A DNA stretch of 10,977 nt from Oligoflexia bacterium (lineage in GTDB: Bacteria; Bdellovibrionota; JAFGOL01): contig JAFGOL010000118.1 of the NCBI GenBank assembly GCA_016926495.1, forward strand, positions 1 through 10,977, given 5' to 3'. The notes beneath the pieces are model-generated. The model had not been told where the DNA came from. It made no database searches and saw nothing but the letters and a program-made list of their open reading frames with translations. The first letter of the stretch is position 1; the number at the start of each line of letters is the position of its first letter. This document shows, piece after piece, positions 1-7,055 of this stretch. The position numbers were made by a program, and so were the translations under genes.

Positions 1-1
1 A

Positions 2-415
2 TTTATTGTTAATGAAATATATTCGATTAATACAGGTATCTGGACTTATAATTTAAACAAGAACAGGAAATTGTTTTTCAGAGATCCTTTAATTTATTTG
101 ATCTCAATGGAGTGGAATAATATACTGGAACCGGATAACGGTTATTTTCTTGAATCTGTTGTATTGGAACATTTGAACAGATATTATACGGAAAAGACAG
201 GTTATTTTAGATTTAAAGATAATAAGGAAATTGATTTTTATTCAAAGGATTTTGCAATAGAAGTTAAATCAACAGCAAATATTAATGAAGACGACCCGAC
301 GAATTTATTAAGAGTTAATTCTTCCAATAAAAAATTATTGTATACAGGCACTAAAAGAATGTCTCGTAAAGATGTTGATATTGTACCATTATGGGATTTT
401 TTGCTGGAAATATAG
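2..415 (+). CDS. C-terminal part of a DUF4143-type AAA ATPase (partial, 5' end outside window)
   Basis: The frame is open from the first bases of the window to a TAG at 413-415, giving 137 residues with no true start in view. The TTG at 71 lies inside a continuous frame and is not a convincing start. The protein contains the pattern YFLESVVLEHL followed by KEIDFYSKDFAIEVKS, matching the C-terminal domain of the AAA ATPase/DUF4143 family, where an acidic residue followed by E-V-K forms a PD-(D/E)XK nuclease-like fold. The missing N-terminal part should hold the Walker A and B ATPase motifs. The family is widespread, poorly characterised and typically accessory. Base composition differs from the neighbours: 61-120 and 241-300 together have 38 G or C in 120 by hand count, whereas 1081-1140 in rlmN has 31 in 60. 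This suggests separate origin or horizontal acquisition. The family call rests on pattern recognition of the tail only. Confidence 0.72.
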   Translation, partial: FIVNEIYSINTGIWTYNLNKNRKLFFRDPLIYLISMEWNNILEPDNGYFLESVVLEHLNRYYTEKTGYFRFKDNKEIDFYSKDFAIEVKSTANINEDDPTNLLRVNSSNKKLLYTGTKRMSRKDVDIVPLWDFLLEI

Positions 416-508
416 TATGTCAAGTTTCCAATTGCAGAAAAACAGGTGCCCAAAATTAGAATAAATCTAAAATTGTAATTCCGGCTTTTAGGTTATATAC
501 GGGTTTCT
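416..508 (+). promoter_or_regulatory. 93-base gap before rlmN, probable site of its promoter; no strong boxes
   Basis: This AT-rich spacer is the only real intergenic stretch in the window and the only place in view where the rlmN-mutS-DUF218 transcript could start. The boxes are weak. TTGTAA at 473-478 with TATATA at 494-499 has a short 15-base spacer, and TTGCAG at 432-437 with TAGAAT at 457-462 has a long 19-base one. If the first pair is used, the transcript would begin very close to the rlmN start codon. Transcription could also read through from the upstream partial gene, because no terminator-like hairpin with a T-run is present. The promoter role is inferred from position. Confidence 0.3.
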
Positions 509-1579
509 ATGACCATTGAACTTAAAAGCCTTAACCTGAATGACCTTACCGGAATTGTAACGGGTCTGGGTAAGCCCGCCTATGCCGCAAAGAACATCTA
601 CCGCTGGATATATAAGCGCCGCATGGAAGACTTTGCGAACATGACGGACATTGCAAAACTCCTCAGGGAGCATTTTCAGCGGAATATCAGTAATACAAAC
701 CTTAAAATAATTGAAACGCAAAGGGCGAAGGATGACTGCGTAAAATTCCTTTTTGAACTTCATGATTCAAATACAGTTGAGGCTGTGCTTATTCCGCACG
801 AGGGAAGGCTTACTCTCTGTGTTTCCACGCAGGTTGGCTGCAAAATGGACTGTCAATTCTGCTGTACCGCAAAACAGGGCTTTACGCGAAACCTTGAGGC
901 TTATGAAATCGTGGAACAGGTACTTAAGTCAAACGATTACGCCAGGGACGTCTTAAAATACCGCACTGATGACAGCGAGATAAGGGCCGTTACCAACATA
1001 GTGTATATGGGTATGGGTGAACCGCTTGACAACATTGACAGCGTTGTAAAATCAATAGAAATTCTAAGCGAGGATTTCGGCCCGGGTTTTGGCATGCGTA
1101 AAATCACCGTTTCCACGTGCGGGCTTATTCCAAAAGTGGAGGAATTTAAAAAAAGGTGCGCCGCCAAGCTTGCTGTATCGCTGAATGCGGCTGATGAAAA
1201 AACAAGGTCCGAACTTATGCCGATTAACAGGGCTTATCCTATGATGGAACTCCTTCAAACCATAAAAAAACTTCCCCTGAAAAAATTTGAATTCGTAACT
1301 ATTGAATACATCCTGTTCAAGGGGTTTAACGACAGGATGGAAGACGCAAAGAACCTTGCAAAATTATTGAAGGATTTGCCGATCAAGCTGAACCTTATTC
1401 CGTTCAACGCGCACGAATACGCCCCCGGATTTTCAGCCCCTGATGAGCGGACCCTGCATGATTTTTATGGTTATTTGGCTTCAAAAGGTGTTATATGTAA
1501 TGTCAGGTACAGCAGGGGTGCCGATATAGCGGCAGCCTGCGGGCAGTTAAAATCAAGACACGGGAAAAGGGATGCATAG
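509..1579 (+). CDS. rlmN: Dual-specificity 23S rRNA/tRNA adenine-C2 methyltransferase RlmN
   Basis: This radical-SAM enzyme methylates C2 of adenine 2503 in 23S rRNA and adenine 37 in some tRNAs, supporting translational fidelity. The 356-residue length is normal for the family. The iron-sulfur cluster motif CxxxCxxC is at C111, C115 and C118, inside CVSTQVGCKMDCQFCCT. The two catalytic cysteines of the family are present: C104 (equivalent of E. coli C118) and C344 in ADIAAACGQL (equivalent of C355, which carries the methyl group). The GEP region is MGMGEP at 167-172. The start ATG is the first possible start after an in-frame TAA at 476-478, although the ribosome binding site is weak (CGGG about 5 bases upstream). 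The gene overlaps mutS by 8 bases. The cfr resistance paralogue shares the fold, but the N-terminal region and the CVSTQVGC context fit RlmN better. Confidence 0.95.
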   Translation: MTIELKSLNLNDLTGIVTGLGKPAYAAKNIYRWIYKRRMEDFANMTDIAKLLREHFQRNISNTNLKIIETQRAKDDCVKFLFELHDSNTVEAVLIPHEGRLTLCVSTQVGCKMDCQFCCTAKQGFTRNLEAYEIVEQVLKSNDYARDVLKYRTDDSEIRAVTNIVYMGMGEPLDNIDSVVKSIEILSEDFGPGFGMRKITVSTCGLIPKVEEFKKRCAAKLAVSLNAADEKTRSELMPINRAYPMMELLQTIKKLPLKKFEFVTIEYILFKGFNDRMEDAKNLAKLLKDLPIKLNLIPFNAHEYAPGFSAPDERTLHDFYGYLASKGVICNVRYSRGADIAAACGQLKSRHGKRDA

Positions 1580-4151
1580 CAATACAGTTCAGGATCACGA
1601 TCCGGGTTTTCAGTCTACACCCATTACTCCTATGCTGCGCCAGTACCACGAGAACAAGGCCAAGGTCCCCGGCAAACTGCTGTTTTTCCGCATGGGCGAT
1701 TTTTACGAGCTTTTCAGTGACGACGCCCTAGTAGCCGCGCCCATACTGGGCATAGCCCTTACTTCACGCGATAAAAAAAATCCCATTCCCATGTGCGGAA
1801 TTCCTTTTCACGCGGTTTCCTCTTACATTTCTAAACTTACCAGAAAGGGATACAGCGTAGCCATATGCGAGCAGGTTGAAGATCCCAAAAAGGCCAAGGG
1901 CATTGTAAAAAGGGATATAATCAGGGTTGTCACACCGTCCCTGGTATACGATTCAGATTCCATAGAGGGCAAGCAGGCTTCGTTCCTTGCCTCTATCAGT
2001 CCCGACGGAAAAAAATGGAGCTACGCTTACCTTGATTACAGCACCGGCGAGTTTTTCGCGGGTTCCTGTGATTCAACGGACGATCTTGTAAAGGAACTTT
2101 CCCTGATCAATCCGCGCGAAATTATATTCGATAACAGGGTTGAAATCCCGGAGGTGCTTAAAAAGCTGCTTTTGAGCGTGAGTTTTTTCGCCCTTGACGT
2201 AAAATCACTGTCCCATATTAATATGAACAATATAATTATAGACAGCAGGCTCGGAAAAAGTGAGGTCGGGTCCGCAAGGCTTGTAATGCAGTACCTTGTG
2301 GATACGCAGTACAGGACGGATTTTCCGCATATAAGGTACCTGGCAAGGACGTCTACGTCCGAGCATCTCGGGCTTGACGAGTTCACGTCCAGAAACCTGG
2401 ACCTTTTCGGCTCGTTTTTGCAGACGCTTGACGCCACGGTATCGCCCATGGGCGGAAGGATATTGAGACAGAGCATATCGCAGCCCCTGAATAATAAGGC
2501 CGAAATTGAAAAACGCCTGGACTCTGTTGATATTTTTAAAAGCACACCGGACCTTCTGGAAGATATAAGGAGCCGTCTTTTTCACTGCGGCGACATGGAT
2601 CGCCTGCTCTCAAAGATTGCCGTATCCCAGTACAGCCCCAGGGGACTCAGGAAGCTTCTTGAAAGCATTGAGATTGCCGCTGATATCGCCGGGCTTATAG
2701 AAAGCAGGGACCTGCCCCTTGACAGGGTCGGGGATACCGGCGAACTTATGAGCTTTACGCAGGATTTGCTTGATAAGCTTGAAACAGAGCAGCCTGCGAC
2801 TATATACGACGGAAGTATTTTTAAAAAGGGTTTCAATTCCGGGCTTGACTCTCTTATAGATCTTCATTACGGAAGCAGAAAAATACTGATGGAAATGGAG
2901 GCAAGGGAAAAGGAGAGGACCAGGATTTCGTCGCTTAAAATAAAGTACAACAGGGTTTTCGGTTATTATATAGAGATAACAAGGGCGAATCTCCATCTTG
3001 TGCCGGCCGATTACCAGCGCAAGCAGACCCTCGTAAACGGCGAAAGGTTTGTTACCGAAGAGCTTAAGGAACTTGAGGTCCGTTTGCTGACCGCTGACGA
3101 GAAACGTAAGGAACTTGAACTGAAACTTGTAGAGGAATACGCGGAACAGATACGCGGCAGGTATATTTCCAAGATAGGAGAAATTTCCGAATGGCTTGCA
3201 AAAATTGATCTCCTTTGCGGGTTCGCCTGGATTGCGTCAAAGAGGAATTACGTAAAACCTTCCATGAATGACGGATTTGATCTGGACCTTAAAGACGCGA
3301 GGCATCCTGTTATATGGGTGACAATGGGCGACGAATTTGTTCCCAACGATATTTCCTTTACCGGTGACGATTTTTTCCAGATCATTACGGGCCCGAATAT
3401 GGCCGGCAAAAGTACCCTTATGAGGACCCTTGCCCTTACGGTAATTATGGCCCATATAGGCTCTTACGTCCCTGCGGCTTACGCGAATATTCCCCTTGTT
3501 GACAAGGTATTCACAAGGGTGGGTGCCACGGATTACATACTACAGGGACAGAGCACGTTCATGGTTGAGATGATTGAAGCTTCAAACATAATTCATTCGG
3601 CAACGGAGCGCAGCCTTATAATACTTGATGAAATAGGGAGGGGCACCAGTACTTACGACGGTATATCAATCGCGTGGGCGCTTGCAGAATATATACATAA
3701 CAGGATCGGCGCCAAATGCATGTTCGCGACCCATTATCATGAATTGACAGCGTTGGATGCCGAACTTAAAGGCGCTGTTAATCTTTCCATGGCAGTGGAG
3801 GAGGAAAGCGAGGGACTGTTCTTTTTAAGGAAAGTTGTAAGAAAACCCGCTTCACGCAGCTACGGAATACAGGTCGCGGCAATGGCGGGCCTTCCCTCCA
3901 GTATAATAAAAAGGGCTTTTTCGGTTATGAACGGGCTTGAAAACGAGAGGAGGCAGGCATCCCTGGTCAAGGAAGACATTAACCAGTTGTCTTTGTTTTC
4001 GCAGGCTGATTTTAATGCGGACATTGCGGCGAAACAGGAGTATAAGTTTATTGAAGAACTCAGCAGTATTGACTTGGACAAATTGACGCCTTTGGAAGCG
4101 TTGAGCAGGCTCTATAAATGGAAGGAAGAGGTCAATGAAGAACAACTATAA
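1572..4151 (+). CDS. mutS: DNA mismatch repair protein MutS
   Basis: MutS recognises base mismatches and small loops after replication and uses ATP to recruit MutL. The 859 residues match the usual MutS1 length. The N-terminal mismatch-reading domain carries the signature GDFYELF, with the Phe-x-Glu pair at F44 and E46 (E. coli F36/E38). The connector, lever and clamp regions follow. The ATPase has Walker A GPNMAGKST at 607-615 and Walker B ending in D686-E687, followed by IGRGTSTYDG, and then ATHYHEL. Near the C-terminus, QLSLF at 805-809 fits a beta-clamp binding motif, and the protein ends with the LTPLEAL segment common in MutS. The start ATG overlaps the end of rlmN and follows AAAAGGG directly; the next ATG (residue 21) has no visible ribosome binding site. 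This is clearly MutS1 rather than MutS2, which lacks the mismatch domain. mutL is not in the window. Confidence 0.98.
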   Translation: MHSNTVQDHDPGFQSTPITPMLRQYHENKAKVPGKLLFFRMGDFYELFSDDALVAAPILGIALTSRDKKNPIPMCGIPFHAVSSYISKLTRKGYSVAICEQVEDPKKAKGIVKRDIIRVVTPSLVYDSDSIEGKQASFLASISPDGKKWSYAYLDYSTGEFFAGSCDSTDDLVKELSLINPREIIFDNRVEIPEVLKKLLLSVSFFALDVKSLSHINMNNIIIDSRLGKSEVGSARLVMQYLVDTQYRTDFPHIRYLARTSTSEHLGLDEFTSRNLDLFGSFLQTLDATVSPMGGRILRQSISQPLNNKAEIEKRLDSVDIFKSTPDLLEDIRSRLFHCGDMDRLLSKIAVSQYSPRGLRKLLESIEIAADIAGLIESRDLPLDRVGDTGELMSFTQDLLDKLETEQPATIYDGSIFKKGFNSGLDSLIDLHYGSRKILMEMEAREKERTRISSLKIKYNRVFGYYIEITRANLHLVPADYQRKQTLVNGERFVTEELKELEVRLLTADEKRKELELKLVEEYAEQIRGRYISKIGEISEWLAKIDLLCGFAWIASKRNYVKPSMNDGFDLDLKDARHPVIWVTMGDEFVPNDISFTGDDFFQIITGPNMAGKSTLMRTLALTVIMAHIGSYVPAAYANIPLVDKVFTRVGATDYILQGQSTFMVEMIEASNIIHSATERSLIILDEIGRGTSTYDGISIAWALAEYIHNRIGAKCMFATHYHELTALDAELKGAVNLSMAVEEESEGLFFLRKVVRKPASRSYGIQVAAMAGLPSSIIKRAFSVMNGLENERRQASLVKEDINQLSLFSQADFNADIAAKQEYKFIEELSSIDLDKLTPLEALSRLYKWKEEVNEEQL
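4121..4126 (+). promoter_or_regulatory. Ribosome binding site of the DUF218 gene, inside mutS
   Basis: GAAGGA sits 8 bases before the ATG at 4135 and within the last codons of mutS. It supports this start and coupling to mutS translation. Confidence 0.6.
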
Positions 4152-4740
4152 AAGTCTGTTGGGCAGGGTGTTGTGGTTTCTTGTCGTTTTTTTTCTGGTT
4201 TACCAGTTGTACGGTGTTTTTTCCTATGTGACCGCCAGCATGGGTTACCAGCAGAATCCTGAAATTCCCAATGACGCTGACATGATAGTAGTGCTTACAG
4301 GCAGCGCCGGCAGGATAAACGGCGCTTACCAGCTTATGAAGTCAAAGGACATAAAGATGCTCCTGCTTTGCGGCGTGGATCCCCAGGTAAGCATTGATGA
4401 GCTTATCGCGAAATTCGAGCTTGAGGAAAAATTCAGGGACCGGTATGAAATTGATAATATTTCAACAACAACAATGGAGAACGCGCAGGTCGTGGCCGAA
4501 TATATTATAAGGAAAAATGTAAAAAAGATCGTGCTTGTCACTTCCATATACCACATGAAGCGGGCGTATTTTATGTTTGAAAGAATACTCGAAGGCACGG
4601 GGGTTGAGGTTTATCCCTTCAGCGTTTATAACTCTCCCATAGACACTGAAAGGTGGTGGAATAACTCCGGCGTTTTCAAAAACATATTCAGCGAGTACCT
4701 TAAGTTCAGGTTTTACCAGGTATTGTTCAAACTGGTTTGA
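4135..4740 (+). CDS. Membrane-anchored YdcF/SanA-family protein (DUF218)
   Basis: This 201-residue protein has one strongly hydrophobic segment at about residues 11-30 with positive residues before it, so it is probably anchored in the inner membrane with the rest of the protein in the periplasm. The remainder matches the DUF218 fold: DADMIVVLTGSAGRING at 47-63, then TTMENAQVVAEY and IVLVTSIYHMKRA at 132-144, including the family's conserved Glu and His positions. Relatives such as SanA and ElyC affect envelope integrity, peptidoglycan or polysaccharide precursors, but the biochemical activity is unsettled, so no precise function is given. The start is an ATG inside the end of mutS, 17 bases before the mutS stop ends, preceded by GAAGGA at 4121-4126 with an 8-base spacer, implying translational coupling. 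Its 3' end overlaps waaA on the other strand by 14 bases. Confidence 0.85.
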   Translation: MKNNYKSLLGRVLWFLVVFFLVYQLYGVFSYVTASMGYQQNPEIPNDADMIVVLTGSAGRINGAYQLMKSKDIKMLLLCGVDPQVSIDELIAKFELEEKFRDRYEIDNISTTTMENAQVVAEYIIRKNVKKIVLVTSIYHMKRAYFMFERILEGTGVEVYPFSVYNSPIDTERWWNNSGVFKNIFSEYLKFRFYQVLFKLV

Positions 4741-6022
4741 GAATTTCTGATATTTCCCTGTAGCACCTTTCCGTGGCTCCCAGGTTCTGTTCAATAAAAG
4801 CCCTGGCCTTCCGGCCTATATCGCGGGTCCTGTCCGGGTTTGATATCAGCAGTTTGAAGGATGAATAAAAATCATCGCTGTTGCTTCCGGCGAACGCGCA
4901 GTTCATAAGCACCAGTTTTTCAGCCTCCGGAGCATTGTAGTGGAAGGGGCCGAACACAACGGGCAGCCCCATTATTGCCGGTTCCATTACATTGTGTACC
5001 CCTGTTGAAAACGCTCCGCCCACATAAGCCAGGCTGCCAATCTTGTATAATTCGGCGAGGATGCCGACTACGTCAATGATCAGTATGCGGGAAGCCAGGG
5101 GATCATTCACGCCTATTTCCGAAAAGCAGACGGGATTTAACGCCTTGAATTCTTCCCTGTAGTATTCAACGTATTTTCTCGATGGTTCATGCGGTACAAA
5201 AACAATGTTTAAGCCTTCATATTCTCCGGCCAGGTTTTTAAGGGGCTGTGTTATGTGCCTGTTGTCAGCCTCCCACGTGCTGCCGCAAATAAGCGTCATG
5301 CGGTCTGACAGGGATTTTATACACCCGGGAATTTCCCTGGAAGGTTTCGACTGTTTTGCCCTGAACGCCACCTGGTCAAATCTTGTATCGCCGAGTATTT
5401 TGATGTTGGGATGCGAAGGCGACGTAATCATGAAACGCTGCATATCGCTTTGCGAAACAGCGGCAATAAGGTCCATACAGGTATAGATGCTGTTATAGAA
5501 TGATTTACCCGAGAAGGTAGCGTACCTCAGTGATTTTCTGTGCAGGGTTGCGTCTATAAGCGTGGCCGGTATTTTCCTGTTGCAGGCCTCCCAGACGATA
5601 TTGGGCCATATATCGAATTTAACAAAAACAACAAGGTCAGGCTCTATGAGCGAAAATAATTTTTTCGTATTAAAATATCCGTCAAGGGGCAGGTAATCGC
5701 TGAAAAATAAAAAATCCAGCCTTGAAGCGCTCTTTCTGGCTGAAGGGCTGAAGAATGTCAGAACGATTTCAAAACCGGCTTTTTTCCTGATTATTCTCAT
5801 AAGCGGGATCGCCTGTTCCAGTTCTCCGACGCTTGAAACGTGAAACCATATCCTTTTTTTTGTTTTTTCTCCCCTGAAGGCTTTTTTATATCTTTTCAGG
5901 ATGAAAAGCCTTGCTAACAGCGCGGTGCGTATTTTTTTGTTGAATGTCGCATTTATTATAAAGATCAGGCGTATGATATTAATAAAAAACACCAGGTATA
6001 AAAATCTGTAGAACTTTTTCAT
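4727..6022 (-). CDS. waaA: 3-deoxy-D-manno-octulosonic acid (Kdo) transferase
   Basis: WaaA (KdtA) transfers Kdo from CMP-Kdo to lipid A precursor at the cytoplasmic face of the inner membrane, starting the LPS core. The 431 residues match the family. An N-terminal hydrophobic stretch (about residues 7-24) is the expected membrane anchor. HVSSVGELEQ at 61-70 contains the conserved Gly-Glu (E67) equivalent to the catalytic glutamate. CGSTWEADN and the donor-site block VGGAFSTGVHNVMEP, followed by VVFGPFHYNAPEAEKL, are diagnostic of the C-terminal GT-B domain. The usual ETELWPN block reads VKFDIWPN here (residues 134-141), a departure from the proteobacterial form that resembles Bacteroidetes-type enzymes. 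The number of Kdo residues added cannot be read from sequence. The start ATG overlaps the stop of the upstream heptosyltransferase gene by 4 bases, with AAGGCGG 9 bases before it. Confidence 0.95.
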   Translation of the reverse strand: MKKFYRFLYLVFFINIIRLIFIINATFNKKIRTALLARLFILKRYKKAFRGEKTKKRIWFHVSSVGELEQAIPLMRIIRKKAGFEIVLTFFSPSARKSASRLDFLFFSDYLPLDGYFNTKKLFSLIEPDLVVFVKFDIWPNIVWEACNRKIPATLIDATLHRKSLRYATFSGKSFYNSIYTCMDLIAAVSQSDMQRFMITSPSHPNIKILGDTRFDQVAFRAKQSKPSREIPGCIKSLSDRMTLICGSTWEADNRHITQPLKNLAGEYEGLNIVFVPHEPSRKYVEYYREEFKALNPVCFSEIGVNDPLASRILIIDVVGILAELYKIGSLAYVGGAFSTGVHNVMEPAIMGLPVVFGPFHYNAPEAEKLVLMNCAFAGSNSDDFYSSFKLLISNPDRTRDIGRKARAFIEQNLGATERCYREISEILKPV

Positions 6023-7053
6023 GGATTGGTACCGCCTTCGGCAAGGTATGTTTTAAGGGCTGCAAACACTTCTTCAGCCGTGATATTGTTCAGGCACGGC
6101 CTTTTCCCGAACCTGATACACGGTCCCCATCCGTTCTTGGAACACGGCCTGCACCACATCTTTTTTTCCACCACCATGGAATTTTTTCTGTAAGGATAGC
6201 ATCCGAATTCAAATGATGTGGGTCCCATAATGCCTATAACGTCCGTACCCACGGCTTCGGCAACGTGCATCATTCCCGTGTCATTTGAAATTACGACTTC
6301 GCACATTGAAAGGGCCGCGGCGCTTTCAATAATGGAAAAATCACCGGCAAACGCAAAGGCGTTTTTGTTTCCCTCCGCGATATAATTGCAGAACGTGTCT
6401 TTAGGCCCGCCTATAACAATAATGGTTGCCTTGACGTTCCGGTTTATGAGTGCGACCAGCCTGGTAAAATGTTCTACCGGCCATCTTTTGCCGGGCCATT
6501 GCGCGCCCGGAACTATCCCTATCAGCTTTTTATGCCCCGTCGCGGATGTTTTCTGCCCGATCAGGCCCGATATTTTCCGGGATACGTCATCCGGAATAAA
6601 TATTTCCGTTCCCCTGTCGTCGTAAACGACGCCGCGCTTTGCAAGGGGCTTGATGTATTCAATCATGTTGAGATCGACTTTTTTAAAAAGGTTCAGCTTA
6701 AAATATATAAGGGCAAGTCTTTTCAATGTTCTCTTGTTAAAAAACACCTTGCTTACAATGGGCAAAAACGTACAGATAAACCTGCTTCTCAGGCTGCGAT
6801 GAGCGTCGATAACTAGGTCGTATTTTGCCTTGTGTATTTTATTAAGAAGCCTTACAAGCCCGCGGAAGCCCTCATGCCTTCCCAGGTATATTTTGTTGTC
6901 TATGTAACTGTTCCACTCTATAAGATCATGAAAATCCGACCTTACGGCCATGTCTATGACGGCGTCCGGAAATTTATTCCTCAGTACCCTGGGCAACGCG
7001 GTAGCCATCGCGATATCCCCCATTGAACTGAATCTTAGAATAAGTATTTTCAA
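6019..7053 (-). CDS. Heptosyltransferase, glycosyltransferase family 9 (WaaC/WaaF-like)
   Basis: GT9 enzymes add ADP-activated heptose to the LPS inner core. The 344-residue protein begins MKILILRFSSMGDIAMATA, the typical start, with the conserved catalytic-site aspartate at D13. PGAQWPGKRWP at 182-192 and ISNDTGMMHVAEA at 255-267 are the conserved sugar-nucleotide binding blocks. The C-terminal cysteines C301, C304, C312 and C320 form the pattern CxPC...C...C seen in many relatives. Lying directly upstream of waaA, it probably acts on the Kdo-lipid A that WaaA makes, but whether it transfers heptose I, heptose II or another sugar cannot be decided, so no symbol is given. The start codon is TTG, with GAAAGGA 7 bases upstream inside the end of argS and only 2 bases between the genes. 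The stop overlaps waaA by 4 bases. Confidence 0.9.
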   Translation of the reverse strand: MKILILRFSSMGDIAMATALPRVLRNKFPDAVIDMAVRSDFHDLIEWNSYIDNKIYLGRHEGFRGLVRLLNKIHKAKYDLVIDAHRSLRSRFICTFLPIVSKVFFNKRTLKRLALIYFKLNLFKKVDLNMIEYIKPLAKRGVVYDDRGTEIFIPDDVSRKISGLIGQKTSATGHKKLIGIVPGAQWPGKRWPVEHFTRLVALINRNVKATIIVIGGPKDTFCNYIAEGNKNAFAFAGDFSIIESAAALSMCEVVISNDTGMMHVAEAVGTDVIGIMGPTSFEFGCYPYRKNSMVVEKKMWCRPCSKNGWGPCIRFGKRPCLNNITAEEVFAALKTYLAEGGTNP

Positions 7054-7055
7054 TC

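Noticed and set aside
71..415. Treating the TTG at 71 as the start of a 114-residue gene
   Set aside because: The frame is open to position 2 and the residues before it continue the same family pattern, so the gene is cut by the window edge.
456..470. Small inverted repeat TTAGA-ATAAA-TCTAA before rlmN
   Set aside because: Only 5 AT-rich base pairs, with no T-run after it. Too weak for a terminator and not a recognised operator.
2036..2545. 169-codon open frame on the minus strand inside mutS
   Set aside because: It lies antisense to intact, well conserved mutS codons, has no family motifs and no separate ribosome binding site or promoter in view.
4462..4794. 110-codon minus-strand frame spanning the DUF218 gene end and the waaA end
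   Set aside because: It overlaps two convincing genes in other frames and shows no recognisable domain.
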